DNA from: Euclidia mi
Lineage: Eukaryota; Arthropoda; Insecta; Lepidoptera; Erebidae
Direction: 5' to 3'
Length of the DNA stretch: 64,000 bases
Assembly (NCBI GenBank): GCA_944739405.2
Contig: OX123190.2
Coordinates: 22,976,807-23,040,806, forward strand
Shown in pieces: positions 54,488 through 64,000 of this stretch (position 1 is its first letter; each line of letters begins with the position of its first letter). Both the position numbers and the translations under genes were made by a program. The notes under the pieces were generated by a model. The model saw nothing but the letters and a program-made list of their open reading frames with translations. It had not been told where the DNA came from and searched no databases.

Positions 54488-54959
54488 TTTATGTAAAATA
54501 TGTAGTTTTAGGTACATAAGCTTCTTCAATGATTAAACTGACATAAAGATGTGACAGAAATAGCAAATCTTAAGATCAGTGCGTTCAAACAAACTTATCC
54601 AGCAAATTGTTGCGCAACAAAAACGTTTTCTAGTGGATAAGGGACTAAAACTAGCTGAGAATCTCTGTACATTTGAGATTTATATAAATAGGTAGTAATT
54701 CATCAGCCCTTAACGAAGTCAGGAGATAAGCACCAATTTACTTGCAACCACCTCAGTAGTTTGTACGTACTTGCAATCTAGTTTTCGGGTTTTAAATGAA
54801 GCCACCGGAAGATCTTGATTAAATCTTGTTATGTTTTGAATGTTGCCGGTATTTTGTAATTTATGAGGTATCTTACAGTTGATGAAGTTCAAAGTGGACC
54901 CTATGATAACAAAAGAAAAAGAAAGTACTTTTAAACATAATACTTAACAGTTTCGGCCT
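54488..54959. other. Intergenic, nothing recognised
   Basis: AT-rich non-coding DNA. Confidence 0.45.
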
Positions 54960-55044
54960 ATTTTAAATTGTCTTTCGGAATATATACCACGTACCTTTGT
55001 TTTTAGTAACCGATAAGTATATATCCCGAAAGACAATTAAAAAT
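54960..55044. repeat. Near-perfect hairpin, 27 bp arms
   Basis: Arms 54960-54986 and 55018-55044 pair at 25 of 27 bases (core AATTGTCTTTCGG) around a 31-base loop. Similar TTTYGGCCTA sequences lie just outside both arms (54952 and 55062). Confidence 0.8.
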
Positions 55045-55342
55045 AAGTTTAAATTCATAGTTTTGGCCTATATTACGCTGCAGTTGTATTGTCAAGTACA
55101 CGACATTTCGTAGCAGACCATTGGTATTTTCCCTGGGCTATCACTGCCTTGTTTTTTTATAAAACAGTTAATAATTAAGTATTTATCTTGTGATACCAGG
55201 AGGCATATCACACAGTTCTTAGTGTTCGAGGATAAAATAATAGAGAACAGGCTAACAGAAACTTTTTTGTCATACAAAGCACACATAGCACGTACATATA
55301 TAATAAAGTTCACAAAAAATGAACTTATCAACATTAAGTAAA

Positions 55343-55890
55343 CTTGAACTAAAGTCAATGATCACGGAGTGGCTTCTTATGCAGGACTACGATGAAACAG
55401 AGGCCCTTCTCACATTCATCGCATAAGAACTATCGTTCCATTATCTAATTCTTCAGATTTATACACAAACATACATATGTGCGAGCATGCATGTGCACGC
55501 ACACACACATACATAAACACACACACATTCATCCACATACATACATAAACACACACCCTCATACATTAAATTAAATGTAAACTCAATCTAAATTTAATTA
55601 TAAAATTTTTCACTTTTATACTTATTTTCTGAGACTTGTAGCAAAACATAATAAGTAATCTTTAGTTGTACAACATTTGCTTCACACTCGCTATATGTCA
55701 TAAATGTAAAGTAGGTATAGAATATTTTAAAACTGTTCCTTAAGATACAGGTATAACCTAGTTTAAGGCACAGTGCTATTTTCGTGTATGATATTAGCAG
55801 CTTTATTATAGTTAATGTGATTCTGTCTATCAACTATAATCTTGTTTTGTACAAGCTGTATCATTACTTGTTGATAAATAAATTTATTAT
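55343..55890 (+). mobile_element. CR1/Jockey-type LINE 3' end with ORF2 C-terminus
   Basis: The frame 55343-55426 encodes MITEWLLMQDYDETEALLTF and a TAA. It parallels the ORF2 C-terminus of the LINE at 48700-48755 (YLQKLNYDDTEKLLVVLK). The 3' untranslated region follows, with a CA/CATA-rich microsatellite (55440-55565). ACAGGTATAACCTAGTTTAA (55748-55767) and AATAAATTTATTATTATT (55875-55892) come after it. This is a 5'-truncated insertion and only 28 codons of ORF2 remain. Confidence 0.78.
55440..55565. repeat. CA/CATA microsatellite
   Basis: Interrupted runs of CACACA and CATACATA within the LINE 3' region. Confidence 0.85.
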
Positions 55891-55914
55891 TATTCACTTC
55901 ATTTATTATTCTTC

Positions 55915-58900
55915 ACTTGGCACACTTTTATATTATTAAAGTACAATTAGAAAAATACATTTAAAAATATAAAAGGGACCACGGAGACCCACCAGTGTCG
56001 GGTACAGGGACCAAGCCACCGGTGGTTAGGGCCTCAGAGACAGGAACTTCCTCACGATGCGTGCCGTGTCGAGAAGAACTGCCTTCTGAATCAAAGACTT
56101 GATCCAGCTGTCTAGTGTGAGCCTCTTTAGGTGTTGGTCGAGGCTCTTGGCGATTAATCCATTCACCGACACGACTATCGGCACAATGATCGCCGAATCC
56201 ACATCCCACATGTCAACAATCTCGTGAGCTAGGTCCAAATATTTAATCTCTTTCTCTTTTTCTGCTTTCACGAGATTGCTGTCATGCGGTATGGTGATAT
56301 CGATTATCATTGCGAGTCGCTCTGCTCGGTCTATCACTACAATATCAGGCTTATTGGCTACAATAGTCCTGTCTGTAATGATAGACCGATCCCAGTACAA
56401 CAATGCACGACCATTTTCGAGAACTGGGTCGGGCACATATCTGTAGTACGGTACCTCAGAACCAATGAGATCATATTTAAGGGCTAGTTGCTGATGGATT
56501 ATCCTGGCCACTTGGTTGTGTCTGTGCAAATACTGACCATTGGCAAGACTCGAACAACCGGATACTATATGCCTGAGAGATTCCCCGGGCCGGTGACACG
56601 CCCGACATATGTCAACCGTACCATCCCTCAGTATATACTTTCGGTAGTTGTTTGTCATGACAACTTCGTCCATAATTGCAAAGACAAACCCTTTGGTTTC
56701 TCCGAAGAGATCACCGAAACGTAACCAGGCTATAGAAGCTTTAAAATTGACGTCTGAGTCATGTAAAGCTCTATAGAACCGTCCATGCAGCTCCTTGCCC
56801 TTCCATACTTCTCTTCGGTCGTCAGTACTAAGTACTGCAGGTTTGTGCCAGTTCTCTTTAGCCAGAGCGAGCGGGGTAAGTCCTGTATCAACGGCAACTA
56901 CATCGCGATGCACATCCACGTTCATTCCCAGAAAATATTCTCTGAGGTTGTACAGCTCGCGGTTATGGAGGGTCTTTGCACATAAAAAGCCTCGACCCCC
57001 ACATTTCCGCGGGATGTACAACCTCATCACCGACGAGCGTGGATGATGCATCCGAGATGCAGTCAACATTGAACGGACTTTTCTATCCAGGGCATCGAGT
57101 TCCGTCTGGGTCCACCTGAGTATGCCGAAGGAATACATTAGGACTGGCATGGCCCACCCGTTGCAGGCCCGCACCTTGTTGCCACCTGATAAAAGACTGT
57201 TAAGTACTTTTTTCAGGCGGCCAAAGAAACGAGCCTGCAACGTCTGTTTCATGTCAGTCTCAGCAATATTCAAAGACTGCGACATACCCAGGTATTTGTA
57301 GGTCTCGGTTAGGGAGAGGGTCTAAGTTGTATGGAATCTGAGAGTTGTATCCCTGCAGATTCCATAATCCTGCCTCTCTTCACATGCATGACCGCACATT
57401 TATCCACACCAAATTCCATCCTGATAGAATTACTAAAGGTTTCGGTTACCTTAAGTAATGCTGTCAGTTGGAAATTGTTGGGGGCAAATAATTTCAGGTC
57501 ATCCATGAAAAGGAGGTGAGATGTAACATGACCTCCTCTCCTTAACCGATAGCCTAGCCCTGAAGCCTCTAACAAGGTACTTAGGGGGTTCAGGGCCAGA
57601 CAAAACCACAAAGGACTCAAACTATCGCCCTGGAATATACCTCGCTCGATCCTTATTGGAGCACCGCAACCCAAACTCGATCGACACCCTGGATAGCACA
57701 GTACGGTCCTCCATTGCCCCATACATGACCTTAAAAAGGTGCATAGAGTTGTATCTACTTTATACAACTCCAGCACCCTCAAAAGCCATGTATGTGGCAC
57801 GGAGTCGTAAGCCTTCTTGTAATCTATCCAGCATGTCGATAGATTCTTTCGGTTACGGCGCACCTGCTGGCTAATGGCCATGTCTATCAGCAGGAGTTCT
57901 TTAGTGCCACGGGCCCCACTCCTACATCCATTTTAAGAAACAGATAAAATAGAATTATCAGCTATATGTTTCGACAATTTCGTTCTCAAAATGGATGTAA
58001 GGAGTTTATATATCGTTGGCAAACAGGTTATCGGCCTGTAATTCTTAGGGTCCGTGGCACTACCAGACTTATGGAGTAGGTGAGTGACGCCAGATGTTAG
58101 AAAATCTGGTAGCGACCCCGATTCCAGTGATGATTGGAATTGAGATGCTAAGCAAGTATGCGAACTACGGAGCCATTTGAGCCAAATATTGTGCAGCCCG
58201 TCCGGTCCCGCTGATTTCCAGTTTGGTAACGAACGGACTGCACTGGCTATATCATCATATGTTATTGATATTGGCTCCATTGTTGGTATTTGTTCGCATA
58301 CTCGGTCAACAGTCCCAATCCAATCACTCGCCGTGTGGCTGACAGGCGTCGACCAGATGCTGCGCCAAAATGTATTAGTAGCATCATCATCCGGTCGACC
58401 CCCATCAGCGTCACCGGCCGTGGACTCGGGTCGCTCCCATCTTCTGTACACCCACCTCTCGTCTCTCTGGAATGTGCGATTCAGGCAATACCGATCCACT
58501 CTTTTTTTGTATCGCCTTATACGGTTTGCCCTTGCATAGAGTTTTTGTTTTAGGGTGTCGATGCGCTCTGTAACCCGAGATAAATAATCTTGGGAACTGA
58601 TATTACTTCCCGCAAAGGCTCGAGTTACAAAGCGCATCACTCTCGGTCGGGTATTGCCCATCCTAAAACAAGACAGCTTGCCAATGAGTGCCCTAGTCTC
58701 AGCGATACGACGCTCAATCCTACGTTGCCAACCTGGCACAGCAGCGATCTGTCGAATAGCGGTATTATTTACATTAAATTTAACCCCCGCTACTCGACAC
58801 GCCGCAACCGCCGCACAATACAGGATTGAGTGTGTATCGCCGAGATTTTCACTATTCTCAAAATAAATTGGCAGTAATGCATCTAGGGCACTCACCAGCG

Positions 58901-59700
58901 CTATATTTTTCTTATGCATGGGCAAACGAGGCAAACGAGGCCGAACATTTGGGTCCATGGATCGGTATTCCGCAATAGCACATTCCAAAGCACTCCTTAA
59001 CTGATCGTTGCACTGGGTACTTACATGAGAAGTCTCGTCATCTATCTCTTCATCGGCGACATCAACCTGTTGCAGTTGTGCAACCGCCGTCCGAGTTCGC
59101 GATGGAGAAGTGATGGGGAGACTTCTCTGCACGTCAGAGCGAAGTCTCTCAAGCACAGTGTCATCCAACAGACGACACCGTTGGATGGCCCGCACTTGAT
59201 CCGATAGCCGTTGTGTTGACACGTTGACAGCTGGCTCAAGCGCCTGAAACAAAGGCAGCATTCGATCACGGTACGCACTGAGGTTAGTTCCTCCCTCTGT
59301 GGCCACAAAATATGCCCGCATGACGTTTTCATTCATTGAAGTAGTCCATCTCATGCGGTGCACATCACCACCGGTAGCGGGGGCCCTGATCGAGACCGGT
59401 GGGTCTCGGGGTCCCAAGCGTGTCGGTGGCCGGCCTCTCCCTCGCCGACGTACAGGTGGTGGCGACGTCGGCGGAGAGAAATACTCGTCGCTCGATGAGC
59501 TCGACGCCTCAACACTCGCCGACGACGCTGGTGCAGGTGCCGGCGGCTGCGAGGCGGAGCTGAGCGACAAGTCCGGGGATCTCAGGCGTGCAGCAGCTGC
59601 TCTCGTCAACATTTTCTAGTTATTTTATTTGTTTATATCTCTTGTTTATAAATGTTTTGTTTGGGTTTGTTTTGACACTAGATGTCATCTTCACAATATT
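55915..59700 (-). mobile_element. R4/Dong-like non-LTR retrotransposon, nearly complete
   Basis: A single long ORF on the minus strand (59612 to 56026) encodes an N-terminal DNA-binding region, RT, a zinc knuckle and a restriction-like endonuclease. This is the layout of the R2/R4 group. It is broken by one stop and one frameshift only. Its 3' side abuts TTATTATTATTC / TTTATTATTC (55884-55915), which is a TAA-type repeat on the element strand. From memory, Dong of Bombyx inserts into TAA repeats, which would fit. The 5' end is not precisely defined. Confidence 0.82.
56026..59612 (-). pseudogene. R4/Dong-type polyprotein: DNA-binding region, RT, restriction-like endonuclease
   Basis: ATG at 59612. 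Residues 1-60 are Pro/Ser/Ala-rich and include RRRGRGRPPTR, an AT-hook-like motif. RWTTSMNENVMRAYF to RLSDQVRAIQRCRLL follows, resembling the Myb-like region of R4 elements. RT blocks: WKSAGPDGLHN, NYRPITCLPTIYKLL, WIDYKKAYDSVPHTW (first Asp), GIFQGDSLSPLWFCLALNP and LLFMDDLKLFA (FMDD in place of YADD). Then come CRACHRPGESLRHIVSGC (CCHC knuckle) and KPDIVVIDRAERLAMIIDIT, the PD...D core of the endonuclease. A TAA at 57935-57933 interrupts the RT in frame, between ILSVS and NGCRSGARGTKELLLIDMA. A frameshift lies between 57309 and 57285. The protein would be about 1,190 residues, normal for the group. Confidence 0.87.
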
Positions 59701-60937
59701 TTGCAGATAAGTTTCTTAAATATATTTTATGGTTTCTGTATTTATTATAATATTTATCATAAAAGGAGTTCTTGTACTATTGGAAATATAATATATTGAC
59801 TCAAAACAATGATATAAAATACAAATAAAATGGTCCAAGAGAAAATTTTAATCTCTTGAATAATTAAAAATAGCAGCCAAGCGCACGCTACGGAAATATT
59901 TCAGAGAAAACTGCGGACTCTACAGCTAAGATCTGCTCAACACGAAGGTGAACCGAAAAAACGAGGTTTCCCATCAATACTTGATTAAAAATGTATATTT
60001 TCCACCAAAACACCCGATTTAACCAAATATGTGGGCGCGCATGCCGCACGAGCGAAAGCACACGGCGCGGCGTATTGAAAATCCCGAGCACATCCGAACA
60101 GACCCGCGCCAATAAAGAGCATCTCGTCCGTCTCAACAGATATTTAATCAGCTTTGTTCTTTATAAATAAGCTACGGTATTCGCCCGACCCAGGCATGCT
60201 ATTAAGTTTTCTGTTTTTTTTTTCGTCGTCAGTAGACGTAACGTATAAAGTTGGCCTTATTAGATCAGTGCTATTATGGCAGGGCTGGGTCAATATTTGG
60301 AATGTTTAATACAAATAATCTGAAGTAACACAATACTGGTTTATACTCCCCTAAAAGCGGATTGTTTTGGAGTTAGTTCAGTATTAAACTAAATTCAAAC
60401 TAATGCCCAGTTGTGTGTTCACGAGCGTGTGTCGTAGATAGCAAGCGTGAATTCCGTAATGCAGCCACGCATATATATCTGGCAAAATAATCATTCCGAA
60501 GTTTGACAGACGGACTGAGGTAAAGCACATAGCTGTGGGATGGGTTCGTTATCTCGTTCGGACGCGTTGCAGCGCCACGCGCCACCCCAAATCGCTCACC
60601 CTGCATGCCATGAGCGTGATCGTACGACATTGAAACAGGAATGTTTAGATGAGACTTATTTAGACAACATTATTATTATAATACTAAGTTGTAGTAAAAT
60701 TCTAGTTTATTTGTTTTATCAGGAAGGTTGTTGCTTTAAATATACTTGAAGTAGTAAGCTGTTAATTTTTTAACAAATCGCAAATACTATAACACATAAT
60801 AGAAAACTATAACACAATACATTTCTGTGTCTTAGGGAAGGTGTTGCCGTAGTCCAGTAAAAATGTAGCCAGTCACCGTCACAGTGTACACAGTCACATC
60901 ATATTATTATAGCGAATTAAAAACGCCTCTTTCTTCT
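59613..60937. other. 5' region of the R4-like element, then intergenic
   Basis: 59613-59700 may be the 5' untranslated region of the R4-like element. Beyond it I see no gene. Frames at 59888-60136 and 60400-60630 lie in GC-richer patches without recognisable motifs. Confidence 0.4.
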
Positions 60938-61011
60938 AAATAGGTTAAGCAGATGCGCTACAATGGAACTTTTACGTGTTCCATTGTAGCGCAAATCTGC
61001 TTAACCTATTT
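60938..61011. repeat. Near-perfect hairpin, 32 bp arms
   Basis: Arms 60938-60969 and 60978-61011 pair over 32 bases with one two-base bulge, around an eight-base loop (TTTTACGT). Core: AGGTTAAGCAGA and GCGCTACAATGGAAC. Confidence 0.93.
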
Positions 61012-64000
61012 TACAATTAATTACAAATACAGCCTTTCAAAAGAGTCTTCATCGTAGTCAGCAAAGATTAGCAATTACTTTACAACTAGAGGAATGATAA
61101 CAAGAATCAAAATCATCTTGCGCATAAATCTTGTCAGTCCAGCAGATCACAGTCTTGCTACAATAATATAAAATAAAATAAAACCGGCTTTTGTAATTAC
61201 TACTAAAATAATAACTGATTTACATCTAATAGTTATGCCTGAGGCGATATTTGTCAGAGTAATATTAATATAATCGTGGCGTTTTGAAAGGCACGTCTGG
61301 TTATTTCTATGTGCTCGATTTGTTCGTGAATATCTGGACGTATTCGATGCAGCACCTATTCGCCGACGCTAACTTTGCTTTACAAGTTTGCTTAAATTAT
61401 TACGAAATTTGAATCGGACACCCGCGTCCCCAACTCTCTCCACATTATGTTTGTAAGCCTGATGAATTCGACGTCCTACAAAACTTTTCACCTCGTTATC
61501 TCACTTTCAAAAAATTATATTTCATATTTCGGACACAATAGAAATTGTGAGAGGAATTCAAAGTTGATCTGAGTACTCGCAAGGTAAGGAAACTTGTTCT
61601 TCTCAGTGAGTTGAAGATATTGGATAAAACCTATTTCACAAGAGGACCAGCTATAACTACGAATAGCTGAAAAGTTATTTTAGATTTTCCTTCTTGTCGT
61701 ACTAGTTGTGATCACTTTATTTTCAATATTTCCTGTCTATTTACAAGTGCTGTGCATGACTTTCTGAAGAAAGAGAATATATAAAAGATTGCAGGGCAGG
61801 TTTACCATCATAACTAAAAAAATCTGTCTAAACGAAGTTGGGCAATCAAATAGCCAGAAACGCACGCTCAGTACTGGTACTTGTACAACAAGAAAAGGAA
61901 CCAACACATGAGCGCAATCAGTACAAATACAGATTATTCGATTACTCTCGTATTGCTCGTCTAATTTAAAGTAACAAGGTGCACACAGACTGCACATAAG
62001 CATAATAAAATGGTGGGACGTGTCATCGGCTTTTGCAAGCTAATCGCAGCGGGACGCTTGATTGCATGCACCATTTTTCCTTTATTTTTCTGACGCGCTC
62101 AAACTGGGCTCATTGAACAAAGTAACTGTTGCTGAGCCTGGATTATTGAACCAATTTAATTTAAGCGGAATAAGCTTTTTGATGCAGCTCTAACGAAGAA
62201 AGAAACGAGATCTGCCTGATTGGGCGATGTTGCTGATAGACGGTTGAACGTAATTACCTAGTTTAATATTTAGCTGGATAAAACTATCCGTGTTTGATCA
62301 GATAGTAAAAATATATCTCTGCTAGCTTTTATTAGCTCTTTTCAGATAGTAGCTTCAACGATGCTTAATGAATAAAGTACAGAAAATGTTGATAACTCAT
62401 GACTACTGATGTAAATATACACGAATTTACGAAAACTTTACGAATCTTAATTTAATTGTATACTTCTTCTTTATGTCCTTAAAATCATAATTATCATTAG
62501 ACACGGAGAGAAACAAACCTTGAGACAGGATCGTACTTGCAGGTTTGGTTTATGCTTCATCTCTTAAACAAATTAAAGTCAAATTTCTCCTTCTATTACT
62601 TGAGGAAAAATGAATATGAAATAGCTATGACGTTCCCAGTGTCTCTTGCATGTAAATCAAGAAGAGCTGGTTTCTCGAAACATCCAAATCCATATTCAAC
62701 CGCCAGAGTGAATGAACGAATTATTTGAGCAATGTTTTATTTATTATATTCACCAAAATAACGGGACGAGACGTAAATATCAAAGATATCGTTCGTATAA
62801 TTGGAGCATATTTCGAATACAAAACTTTGTATTGGTGTACTGAAGTATCCTTAGACCCTTGTCGCGTCCTATATTAAAGAATATTTTGAGACGGGCAAAC
62901 AGTAATCTTCCCTTGCCGATTGATACGAACCTCGATTGATTTTGAAGCATAAAAATTGTAGTAGGTAGCCTACGTCTGTGTCATTATCAGACACAAAGGA
63001 GAATCAATTACGCGAAGCTATACTTACATAATCGAGATCGCAAATTATTAAAAGGGGATGATATACCTCTGCGGTTATTTGATCGGCTTGCATAAGTTAT
63101 ATCTGGATTAAGTATCGAACCTACTTGTAAATATTTAAATTCAGAACAGAAATATAGGCATCAATATGAAATTGTTTAAATGTACATAACGTATCAATAT
63201 GCTAACTCTCTAAGGATTAAATTCAGCACGAGTGAAAATTTTGATGTTGAATATGGTATTCATATATGTATGGGTAGGTATGTCAAAGAGAGCAATCGAG
63301 TTTTAGATCCTCACCCAGCAACGACATCTTGTGGTAGTTAATGACACATTGGCGAGAAAATTGCAACGGTTCCTAACTCACCGTACAGAGCAGTCGATGA
63401 ATAGCGATAGCAAGCAATTAATGTAGCGGCGCACAAATCGATACATGCCTTCCTATTTGTAGCTACAACTTTCTACAACGTTTTCAAACATTTCTTTGGA
63501 ATTCTAGCGTTCATTTCTTTGTCTGGTGGAATGTGAAAGGGTATTACAGTGTTACGTCACACCGTTAATCTCATAGACCGTTGATCGAAAAAAGTTTAAG
63601 ATAAAACGGGGTTTAAAAAATAGCAGTTCGCCAGTCGCGTCAGTAATGTCAATAAATCATTCGTCGGGTCGTTACGCCCCGCGCGCCCCCTGTCAGCGCT
63701 CCGCGAAAACGCGCAAAAACATCCCAAATATGTCTGGACCCACCCTTGTAATCGCTAGATAATGGGTGCGGATTGAAAAATCATCCCTGCTATGTGTTAA
63801 GGGCATGCATGGAGCCTCAGTTGCGCCCGTAATTTGTCACCCGGCTCAGTTTTAGGTTAGCTATTATTAATGATCGCGATCAATTCTGCAATGAGGGTTA
63901 CAGATTATGTGCAGATTTGGACATCTACATATCGTGACGTAGACATATCGTTCACATGATATGACTGAATTCTATTTGTATTGATTTTCGTTTTTTAAAT
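61012..64000. other. Intergenic, nothing recognised
   Basis: 3 kb of AT-rich DNA with short frames only (up to 88 codons) and no recognisable motif. A GC-rich patch at 63660-63740 (CGCCCCGCGCGCCCCC) stands out and could mark an upstream region of a gene beyond the window, but nothing here shows it. Confidence 0.45.

Noticed and set aside
55440..55565. CA/CATA-rich stretch as a regulatory Z-DNA element
   Set aside because: An ordinary interrupted microsatellite within a LINE 3' region; no support for function.
63660..63740. GC-rich patch as promoter of a gene beyond the window
   Set aside because: No TATA box, initiator or following open frame can be seen before the window ends.
1..64000. 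CRISPR arrays, phage or bacterial gene clusters, telomeric TTAGG arrays
   Set aside because: I looked for regularly spaced short repeats, operon-like gene packing and TTAGG runs and found none.

Overview
The window reads as AT-rich nuclear DNA of a moth or butterfly (Lepidoptera). I find no convincing intact single-copy host gene. No CRISPR array, operon or other bacterial feature is present. The assignment to Lepidoptera rests on repeat families I recognise from that order: tRNA-derived SINEs, 5S rRNA-derived SINEs, Helitron ends, LINE 3' tails and R1/R4-type non-LTR elements. It does not rest on a host gene. All family names come from motifs read by eye, with no database search.

Layout. 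(1) Positions 49-5696 hold a Ty3/gypsy-type LTR retrotransposon with 395-397 bp LTRs, a primer binding site, a G-rich polypurine tract and a 4 bp target duplication. It keeps gag, protease, RNase H and integrase, but the reverse transcriptase has been deleted, so protease abuts RNase H. About 6.07 kb, from inside gag to 1.6 kb beyond the 3' LTR, is repeated in tandem (1239-7308 and 7309-13379) with very few differences. (2) 13.4-27 kb is mostly non-coding, with small inverted-repeat elements, a textbook solo LTR (15371-15793), a LINE tail and a decayed small gene with an apparent intron (about 24.5-25.6 kb). (3) 27048-28952 is a DNA transposon with about 45 bp inverted ends, TA duplications and a broken DD(81)E transposase. 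(4) 29-43 kb carries SINEs, a 536 bp foldback element, a piggyBac-like transposase relic, a short Helitron and a Crypton-type tyrosine recombinase relic. (5) 43.6-49 kb holds a minus-strand retroposon with four stem-loops and a 14 bp target duplication, followed by a plus-strand CR1/Jockey-type LINE with ORF1 and a broken ORF2. (6) 49.4-53.1 kb holds a 5S-derived SINE and a minus-strand R1-clade LINE cut off at its YADD motif by a SINE. (7) 53.4-59.7 kb holds a perfect hairpin, SINE and Helitron pieces, the 3' end of another CR1/Jockey LINE, and a nearly complete minus-strand R4/Dong-like element. (8) 59.7-64 kb shows little beyond one long hairpin.

The genes do not form a host pathway. Each set belongs to a separate mobile element: capsid plus enzymes of an LTR element, nucleic-acid-binding ORF1 plus endonuclease/RT ORF2 of LINEs, or a cut-and-paste transposase with its terminal repeats. 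SINEs and the foldback, MITE-like and Helitron pieces encode nothing and would depend on enzymes supplied elsewhere. A recurring oddity is the number of long, perfect or near-perfect hairpins (23-32 bp arms) scattered through the window.
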